Part shown: piece by piece, positions 6,235-11,209 of the stretch | Layout: the number at the start of each line of letters is the position of its first letter | How positions within the stretch are numbered: the first letter of the stretch is position 1 | Source of the DNA: Bacteroidales bacterium | GTDB taxonomy: Bacteria; Bacteroidota; Bacteroidia; Bacteroidales; VadinHA17 | Direction: 5' to 3' | Length of the DNA stretch: 11,209 nucleotides | Assembly: GCA_017882245.1 (NCBI GenBank) | Contig: JADGPV010000135.1 | Span: 1-11,209 of the forward strand | The notes under the pieces: generated by a model | The model's database searches: none | What the model saw: only the letters and a program-made list of their open reading frames with translations | What the model was told of the DNA's origin: nothing | Position numbers and translations under genes: made by a program

Positions 6235-6879
6235 ATGGAGGCCATCAGATATAATTATATTGTAATTGAGGGAAATATAGGGGCAGGAAAGACTACCCTG
6301 GCCTCGATGATAGCAAAGGATCATAACGCCAAGCTGATACTTGAACGTTTTGCCGATAATCCTTTCCTGCCCAAATTTTATGACGACCCGTCACGATACT
6401 CTTTCCCGCTTGAACTTTCATTCCTGGCTGACCGGTACCGTCAGCTGAAAGAGGAGCTGGTGGAACAGGATCTCTTCAGGAGCTTTACTGTGGCCGATTA
6501 TTACTTTATGAAGTCTCTGGTCTTCGCTTCCCAAACCCTTGAGAAGGATGAGTTCAGCCTTTACAGACAGATATTCTATATCATTTATGGATCACTGCCA
6601 AAGCCCGACCTTTATGTATATCTTCATGTGACACCTGAGCGGCTGCTTAATAATATTGCCATTAGGGGCAGGGAATATGAGAAGTCTATCACATCTGATT
6701 ATCTCAGAGGCATCCAGGAGAGCTATTTTACGTTCTTCAGACAAAATCCCGAGAACCGGTATCTGATTCTGGATATCAATGGTTTAGACTTTGTGAGACG
6801 GAAAGAAGACTACAAGAAATTAACAGAGGCAATATTTGCCGGGGAAATACAATATGGGATAAATCTCCGGAATTTCTGA
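6235..6879 (+). CDS. Deoxynucleoside kinase (deoxyadenosine/deoxyguanosine kinase type)
   Basis: The 214-residue cytoplasmic enzyme should transfer the gamma-phosphate of ATP to the 5' hydroxyl of a deoxynucleoside in nucleotide salvage. The P-loop is G13-N-I-G-A-G-K-T-T (to T21). In L-I-L-E37-R-F, E37 sits where the catalytic base of the family's E-x-P/E-R-F motif lies. D66-R67-Y is the conserved DR(Y/S) motif, and the LID region carries I-R144-G-R146-E-Y-E. Length and motifs fit the dNK family that includes deoxyadenosine and deoxyguanosine kinases. Substrate preference cannot be read with certainty from the sequence. The ATG at 6235 is chosen because it lies just after a perfect promoter and leaves only about seven residues before the first strand (YIVIEG). 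The gene is monocistronic here, with a terminator before it and a new promoter after it. Confidence 0.93.
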   Translation: MEAIRYNYIVIEGNIGAGKTTLASMIAKDHNAKLILERFADNPFLPKFYDDPSRYSFPLELSFLADRYRQLKEELVEQDLFRSFTVADYYFMKSLVFASQTLEKDEFSLYRQIFYIIYGSLPKPDLYVYLHVTPERLLNNIAIRGREYEKSITSDYLRGIQESYFTFFRQNPENRYLILDINGLDFVRRKEDYKKLTEAIFAGEIQYGINLRNF

Positions 6880-6894
6880 ATTTTTCACTTGCAG

Positions 6895-6927
6895 TTTGCA
6901 GGAAATAATTAATTTTATTTAAATTTG
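6895..6927 (+). promoter_or_regulatory. Promoter upstream of the TPR lipoprotein gene
   Basis: TTTG (6895-6898) and a perfect TAAATTTG (6920-6927) are separated by 21 bases. The -33 element begins about 16 bases after the dNK stop codon. The predicted start near 6934 implies a leader of about 215 bases to the ATG at 7149. Confidence 0.5.
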
Positions 6928-7065
6928 TGACACTAAAGGAATTCTAGAAAAAAATCTTGGCTTACATAATTAAAGTTGGAATTATCCGGATTGCGATAGA
7001 TACTAAATGTATGAATTATATAACTTTTCCAAAAAATTATGTAACAATTATCAGTTAAAATTTCC

Positions 7066-7073
7066 CAACTTTG
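7066..7073 (+). promoter_or_regulatory. Possible second -7 box before the lipoprotein gene
   Basis: CAACTTTG, seven of eight matches to TAnnTTTG, is followed by CA and lies 75 bases before the ATG. This would give a more usual leader length than the distal promoter. No good TTG or TTTG occurs 19-21 bases upstream, so support is weak. Confidence 0.3.
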
Positions 7074-7148
7074 CAGGTCAAGTTGAAAAAAAATTGTATA
7101 AACATTATTAAACAGGCTACTAATCGCAACTTAAATAAAAGATCAATT

Positions 7149-8855
7149 ATGAAAAACTTCACAAAACTTTTTGTCATTCTGCTGGCTTCAATTCTTGTTT
7201 CAGGCTGCAGTCCTCTTGAAAAAATGAAGAAGAACGCCAATCTTGTCAAGTATGAGATTAACCCTAAGGTGTTGGAGACCCATGCAGGTATAGTTGCCGC
7301 CCAGGTCAAAGCAACATATCCCGAGAAATATTTTGACAAGAAGACCACCCTGAAGATCACCCCGGTACTTACCTATGCAGGCGGTGAAACCGCATTTAGT
7401 GAACTGCTTTATGCACAAGGTGAGGATGTAACGGCAAATAACAAATCTGTAGCCAAGACTGGCGGTTCAGTTAACTGGTCAGGTAGCGTTGCCTACAAGC
7501 CCGAGATGAAAGTCTCTGAGTTCCTCTTTCGTACAGTAGCTACCAGAAAAGACAAAACTCTGGAATTTGATCCTGTCAAGCTGGCTGATGGTGTAATTGC
7601 AACATCAACCCTTGTTGAAGACCATGCATATCCGGTATCATTGAAGGACAGCTATCAACGCATTGTTCCTGAACAGAAGATCGCTGATATTTATTACACT
7701 ATAAACAGGTCTGATATCAAACCTTCAGAACTTAAAGCTGCTGATATCACTGCTTTAAAGGACTATGTGACCATGGTTGCACAGAACGAAAGAATGACAG
7801 CTAAAAGCGTTACGAATAGTTCTTATGCTTCACCTGACGGACCTCTTACACTCAATGAGAAACTGTCAGTACAGAGAGGAAAAGCAGCTGATAAGTATCT
7901 CGCAAAAGAATACGGCAAGATGCCCAAACTGGCTAACCTCTTCACAACCAAGACAACTGCAGAAGACTGGGATGGCTTCAAAACCCTCGTTCAGGAGTCT
8001 TCCATGGCTGACAAGGACCTCATCCTGAGAGTACTTTCAATGTATCAGGATCCTGTTGTCCGTGAGAAGGAGATCAAGAATATGGCTGCCGCTTATGAAA
8101 CCCTGGCAGAAGATATTCTTCCTCAGCTAAGAAGGTCAAAAATCATTGTTGACGTAGATCTTATCGGACTAAGCGATGAGGAGGTTCTTGCTGCAATGAA
8201 AGGTGATTATTCAACACTCAGCTACGAACAGATGCTTTATGCTTCAACTCTTACAACTGATCCAAATGAGCAGCTGAAGTACTACCAGTTGGCAACAGTG
8301 AAGGACCCCAAAGACTATCGTGCATGGAATAACGTAGGATGGGTATACCTGAATATGGGTAATGCTGATGATGCTCTGGTAGCTCTTGAAAAGGCAAAAG
8401 CTATCAAGAATGATGACATGGTTAAGAATAACATGGGTTATGCTGCCCTTCTTAAGGGTGACCTGAAAGCATCTTCTGAATATTTCAACTCAATGTCAAC
8501 CGCTACACCCGAATCAAAATTCGGTCTCGGAACAATAGCACTCCATGAAGGCAAATATGACGAGGCAGTTAACCTGCTCGGTGACAAGCCCAGCATGAAC
8601 CTTGCTCTTGCACAGCTGCTGAAAGGCGACCTCAACAAAGCCAAAACGACGATGGATGCAGTTAAACCGTGCAAATGCGGTGCTCCGTCATATCTTAAGG
8701 CTGTTATTGCCGCCCGTCTTGACGACAAGGATGGTGTTATCAACAATCTCCGTGAAGCTATCGGCTATAACACAAAATGGAAGAACTATGCTATGACAGA
8801 CCTTGAGTTTGCAAAATACTTCACAGACGAAACCTTCATGTCCATAACAAAATAA
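7149..8855 (+). CDS. Lipoprotein with an OmpA-like segment and C-terminal TPRs
   Basis: Starting at ATG 7149, the 568-residue product has a lipoprotein signal peptide ending in the lipobox L16-V-S-G-C20, so it should be lipid-anchored in the cell envelope. Residues about 30-170 look beta-rich, with no family I can name. Residues about 178-255 resemble a degenerate OmpA C-terminal fold: a starting strand (A-D-I-Y-Y-T-I-N), then Y226-A-S-P-D-G and T-L-N236-E-K-L-S-V-Q-R243-G-K-A-A-D-K-Y-L. This last part mirrors the N-x-x-L-S-x-x-R-A helix of OmpA, while the GHTD strand end is replaced by YASPDG. Residues about 375-470 contain TPR-type helices (for example W393-N-N-V-G-W-V-Y-L-N-M-G), continuing to the C-terminus with C-K-C near 515. 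The earlier in-frame TTG at 7071 would bury the signal peptide and is rejected. It is probably an envelope scaffolding protein; the exact role is unknown. Confidence 0.88.
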   Translation: MKNFTKLFVILLASILVSGCSPLEKMKKNANLVKYEINPKVLETHAGIVAAQVKATYPEKYFDKKTTLKITPVLTYAGGETAFSELLYAQGEDVTANNKSVAKTGGSVNWSGSVAYKPEMKVSEFLFRTVATRKDKTLEFDPVKLADGVIATSTLVEDHAYPVSLKDSYQRIVPEQKIADIYYTINRSDIKPSELKAADITALKDYVTMVAQNERMTAKSVTNSSYASPDGPLTLNEKLSVQRGKAADKYLAKEYGKMPKLANLFTTKTTAEDWDGFKTLVQESSMADKDLILRVLSMYQDPVVREKEIKNMAAAYETLAEDILPQLRRSKIIVDVDLIGLSDEEVLAAMKGDYSTLSYEQMLYASTLTTDPNEQLKYYQLATVKDPKDYRAWNNVGWVYLNMGNADDALVALEKAKAIKNDDMVKNNMGYAALLKGDLKASSEYFNSMSTATPESKFGLGTIALHEGKYDEAVNLLGDKPSMNLALAQLLKGDLNKAKTTMDAVKPCKCGAPSYLKAVIAARLDDKDGVINNLREAIGYNTKWKNYAMTDLEFAKYFTDETFMSITK

Positions 8856-8873
8856 ACAGGACTATAAATGCAG

Positions 8874-8907
8874 AAAACCCCTACACTGGCAGGCGTAGGG
8901 GTTTTTT
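8874..8907. terminator. Bidirectional terminator between convergent genes
   Basis: An 11-base-pair stem pairs AAAACCCCTAC (8874-8884) with GTAGGGGTTTT (8895-8905) around a 10-base loop, followed by two more T. A-rich and T-rich flanks allow it to work for both the lipoprotein gene (plus) and the methyltransferase gene (minus). The methyltransferase stop codon (8906-8908) lies in its T-tract edge. Confidence 0.85.
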
Positions 8908-9442
8908 ATTTACGACGGGTGATTTTACCCGTCAGCTCCCATAGCACTATCCCGGCACTGACAGCCACGTTAAACGAGTGCTTGGTGCCGTACTGGGGTA
9001 TCTCAATGCATGCGTCTGACAGCTCCACCACCTCCTCGCTCACCCCTTTTATTTCATGCCCAAAGACAAGTGCGTACTTCTTACCTGCCTCAGGGGTGTA
9101 GTTATCAAGCGAGACTGACCCTTCGGCCTGCTCGACAGAGACAATAACGTATCCCTTATCTCTAAGCTCTCTTACAGCTTCGGCGGCGGTGGTAAAATAT
9201 CTCCAGGCAACCGATTCTGTAGCCCCCAGCGCTGTTTTGTGTATCTCCCTGTGGGGAGGTGTGGCAGTGATACCACACAGCCATATCGCTTCAACAATGA
9301 AGGCATCAGCAGTGCGGAACACCGAACCCACATTATTCAGACTCCTTACATTATCAAGCACCAGTATAAACGGCGACTTTGGTGCAGCACGAAAATCAGT
9401 GATACTCTTACGGTTCAGTTCTGCATTGGACAGTTTCCTCAT
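8906..9442 (-). CDS. SPOUT (TrmH/SpoU) family RNA 2'-O-methyltransferase
   Basis: The 178-residue product is a minimal SPOUT methyltransferase that should use S-adenosylmethionine to methylate a ribose 2'-OH in tRNA or rRNA. Motif 1 is L-D-N31-V-R-S-L-N-N-V-G-S-V-F-R43, where R43 matches the catalytic arginine of TrmH-like enzymes. Motif 2 is A-L-V-F-G-H-E130-I-K-G-V-S. Motif 3 is I-E-I-P149-Q-Y-G-T-K-H-S-F-N158-V-A-V-S-A-G-I, with F in place of the usual L in S-L-N-V. These form the trefoil-knot cofactor site. It lacks the N-terminal substrate-binding domain of RlmB-type enzymes, so a tRNA target is more likely, but the target nucleotide cannot be told. The start at 9442 gives a short N-terminal extension (MRKLSNAELNR). 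It is convergent with the lipoprotein gene and divergent from sucC. Confidence 0.92.
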   Translation of the reverse strand: MRKLSNAELNRKSITDFRAAPKSPFILVLDNVRSLNNVGSVFRTADAFIVEAIWLCGITATPPHREIHKTALGATESVAWRYFTTAAEAVRELRDKGYVIVSVEQAEGSVSLDNYTPEAGKKYALVFGHEIKGVSEEVVELSDACIEIPQYGTKHSFNVAVSAGIVLWELTGKITRRK

Positions 9443-9540
9443 TAAGGAAAATTTTAACGAAAATAATTATAAAAAAGAGTAAATTACATACCTGAATTGG
9501 ACAGGGATGATTTTGGCTGCCACAGAATAAAGATACTATA

Positions 9541-10731
9541 ATGAATATTCACGAGTACCAGGGAAAGTCAATACTGCAGGCACACGGAGTGCCGGTGCAG
9601 GAAGGATTTATTGCTGAAACTGCCGGTCAGGCGAAGCTTATAGCTGAAGAACTGAAAAAGAAATTCGGGGCAGAGATATATGTTATAAAAGCACAGATCC
9701 ATGCCGGTGGAAGGGGCAAGGGCGGCGGTGTTAAGATTGCACGCTCTCCGGAGGAGGCAGCGGATGTTGCCTCGAAAATGATTGGCATGACCCTGGTTAC
9801 ACCACAGACAGGCCCAGCAGGCAAGGTGGTCAGAAAAGTACTTGTGGCCCGAGATGTTTATTATAAGGGAGAGTCTGATATCAGAGAATTTTATATGTCT
9901 GTCCTTCTCGACCGCAAGAGGTCGGCATATGTGATCATGTACTCCACAGAGGGCGGTATGGATATCGAGGAGGTGGCTGACAAAATGCCGCAGGCAATAT
10001 TTACTGAACCCATTGATGCCATTGGCTGTCTCCATGACTTTCAGATACGCACCATCGCCTTTAACCTTGGGCTTAAGGGCAAAGCCTACAAAGAAATGAC
10101 ACTGTTCATCAGGGGATTATGGGATGCTTTTGTTGCATCTGATGCTTCACTGGTGGAAATAAATCCTCTTCTAAAGACCAGCGATGACAGAATACTGGCC
10201 GTCGACTGCAAGATGACGCTTGATGATAATTCCCTCTTCCGCCATCCGGAACTAGCCGCTATGCGTGACCTGAATGAAGAAGACCCCACAGAGGTAGAGG
10301 CTACCAACAATAACCTCAATTACGTCAAACTTGACGGAGATGTGGGCTGCATGGTTAATGGCGCCGGACTGGCCATGGCAACAATGGATCTCATACAGCT
10401 CTCGGGAGGAAAGCCCGCCAACTTCCTTGACGTGGGAGGCGGCGCTAACCCGAAGACTGTTGAGGCAGGTTTCCGGATAATACTTAAAGATCCAAATGTC
10501 AAAGCCATCCTGGTAAATATTTTCGGAGGGATTGTCAGATGTGACCGTGTGGCTACCGGCATCATTGAAGCATACAAAACAATAGGTGACATCAGCGTAC
10601 CTGTCATTGTAAGACTTCAGGGAACCAATGCCACAGAGGCAAAAAGACTTATTGATCATTCAGGGCTTAAGGTCATCACCGCCTCGACATTTACCGATGC
10701 AGCAGAAAAAGTCAGGGCTGCGCTGAATTGA
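9541..10731 (+). CDS. sucC: Succinyl-CoA ligase (ADP-forming) beta subunit
   Basis: The 396-residue product is the nucleotide-binding beta subunit of succinyl-CoA synthetase. It works with SucD to interconvert succinyl-CoA and succinate with substrate-level phosphorylation in the TCA cycle. It starts with the family signature M-N-I-H-E-Y-Q-G-K. The ATP-grasp domain covers about residues 1-245, with I-K-A-Q-I-H-A-G-G-R-G-K-G-G-G-V near 49-64. Metal-binding residues are E206, N208 (V-E-I-N-P-L) and D222 (A-V-D-C-K), matching E. coli N199 and D213. The C-terminal ligase domain has G-G-A-N-P-K and the N326-I-F-G-G-I-V-R-C-D335 loop. It is full length with a clear ATG. The promoter is uncertain: only a poor -7-like TGATTTTG (9509-9516) was seen. 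sucD does not follow; priA starts 20 bases downstream. Confidence 0.97.
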   Translation: MNIHEYQGKSILQAHGVPVQEGFIAETAGQAKLIAEELKKKFGAEIYVIKAQIHAGGRGKGGGVKIARSPEEAADVASKMIGMTLVTPQTGPAGKVVRKVLVARDVYYKGESDIREFYMSVLLDRKRSAYVIMYSTEGGMDIEEVADKMPQAIFTEPIDAIGCLHDFQIRTIAFNLGLKGKAYKEMTLFIRGLWDAFVASDASLVEINPLLKTSDDRILAVDCKMTLDDNSLFRHPELAAMRDLNEEDPTEVEATNNNLNYVKLDGDVGCMVNGAGLAMATMDLIQLSGGKPANFLDVGGGANPKTVEAGFRIILKDPNVKAILVNIFGGIVRCDRVATGIIEAYKTIGDISVPVIVRLQGTNATEAKRLIDHSGLKVITASTFTDAAEKVRAALN

Positions 10732-10751
10732 GTTGCACCCACCTCAGGAGG

Positions 10752-11209
10752 ATGAGTAGCGCGTTTGCAGAAATAATCTTACCCGTCGCTGTTGCCGGCA
10801 GTTATACTTATGGCATTCCACCCGGACTCCATGACGAAATACGACGTGGCAGCCTGGTGACAGTCCCTTTCGGCAAGAGCAAGAGTTGCGCTGGACTTGT
10901 TATTAAGGTCCATAACACCCCGCCATCAGGATTCACGCCAAAAGATATAACCGGAATAATTCCTGTTCAGACTGCTGTCAATGAGCGTCTTACAGACTTC
11001 ATCCTCTGGCTGTCTGATTATTATATGGCATTTCCAGGCGAGGTGATGAAGGCAGCCATACCCTCTGCCGATGACCTTGTAAGTCGCTCTGTTCCCAGGA
11101 AAAAGCGTATTCCCGATCATCGCACTGAAGATGCCGTAATCATGCCTGCAGAACTGACTGATGTACAGAAGGAGGCTTATACAAAAATACAGGAACTGTT
11201 CCGCAGTCA
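10752..11209 (+). CDS. priA: Primosomal replication restart protein PriA, N-terminal part
   Basis: The frame starts at ATG 10752 and stays open to the window end, giving 152 codons of a protein normally longer than 700 residues. The visible part is the N-terminal 3'-DNA-end-binding domain and the following linker. It shows A-E-I-I-L-P-V-A-V-A-G-S-Y-T-Y, then R-G-S-L-V-T-V-P-F-G-K-S-K, then W-L-S-D-Y-Y-M-A-F-P-G-E-V-M-K-A-A-I-P, all typical of PriA. The last residues (E-L-T-D-V-Q-K-E-A-Y) match the segment leading into the helicase domain. PriA is a superfamily 2 DNA helicase that binds repaired forks and reloads the replisome. The helicase motifs and zinc-binding cysteines lie outside the window. 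GGAGG touches the ATG with no spacer, so it is probably not a working Shine-Dalgarno sequence. The 20-base gap suggests co-transcription with sucC. Confidence 0.93.
   Translation, partial: MSSAFAEIILPVAVAGSYTYGIPPGLHDEIRRGSLVTVPFGKSKSCAGLVIKVHNTPPSGFTPKDITGIIPVQTAVNERLTDFILWLSDYYMAFPGEVMKAAIPSADDLVSRSVPRKKRIPDHRTEDAVIMPAELTDVQKEAYTKIQELFRS

Larger units (their letters stand above)
6880..7148. other. AT-rich intergenic region before the lipoprotein gene
   Basis: These 269 bases contain no credible gene. They hold a good promoter at 6895-6927, a weaker -7-like box CAACTTTG at 7066-7073, and a 10-base inverted repeat (TTACATAATT 6962-6971 and AATTATGTAA 7035-7044) separated by 63 bases. If the first promoter is used, the lipoprotein mRNA has a leader of about 215 bases. 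The open frame continues upstream to TTG 7071, but the lipoprotein signal peptide starts at 7149. Confidence 0.6.

Noticed and set aside
7071..7148. TTG-initiated 26-residue extension of the lipoprotein
   Set aside because: It would place the lipoprotein signal sequence internally. The ATG at 7149 gives a perfect N-terminal signal and lipobox.
9509..9516. TGATTTTG as a sucC promoter
   Set aside because: The second -7 base deviates and no TTG lies 19-21 bases upstream, so I do not call it a promoter.
1..11209. CRISPR arrays, tRNA/rRNA genes, insertion sequences, phage or toxin-antitoxin genes
   Set aside because: None were seen. The genes are ordinary core and envelope functions, and I did not find a new defence or mobile system here.

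Overview
The window looks like a chromosomal stretch from a member of the Bacteroidota, most likely Bacteroidales-like. Two lines of evidence support this. The first is gene content: a DUF2851 protein, a Bacteroidota-type deoxynucleoside kinase, a lipoprotein combining an OmpA-like segment with TPRs, and an OmpA protein with a lectin-like middle domain. The second is promoter style: several copies of the TAnnTTTG -7 element occur 19-21 bases after a TTG or TTTG, and most genes lack a Shine-Dalgarno sequence. No tRNA, rRNA, insertion sequence, phage gene or CRISPR array was seen.

Layout. On the minus strand at the left are a truncated small secreted protein (1-229) and, upstream of it, an OmpA-family envelope protein (336-1640). 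A divergent promoter region (1641-1901) holds an 8-base-period TGTTC tandem repeat and leads to a plus-strand DUF2851 gene (1902-3224). A 259-base gap with promoters precedes rpsO (3484-3753), a strong terminator and pnp (3844-6096). Between pnp and the deoxynucleoside kinase (6235-6879) lie two adjacent palindromes; the second acts as a terminator, and its T-tract doubles as the -33 element of the kinase promoter. A 269-base AT-rich gap then leads to a TPR lipoprotein (7149-8855). This gene converges with a minus-strand SPOUT RNA methyltransferase (8906-9442) across a shared bidirectional terminator. At the right, sucC (9541-10731) is followed after 20 bases by the start of priA (10752 to the window end).

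How the genes work together. The set is mostly housekeeping: translation (rpsO), RNA turnover (pnp), RNA modification (SPOUT methyltransferase), nucleotide salvage (dNK), TCA cycle (sucC), replication restart (priA) and cell envelope (OmpA protein, lipoprotein, secreted protein). I found no defence system, biosynthetic cluster or mobile island. The most notable signals are the periodic repeat in the DUF2851 promoter, the paired palindromes after pnp, the noncanonical OmpA-like segment in the lipoprotein, and a possible nuclease-like motif pattern in DUF2851.
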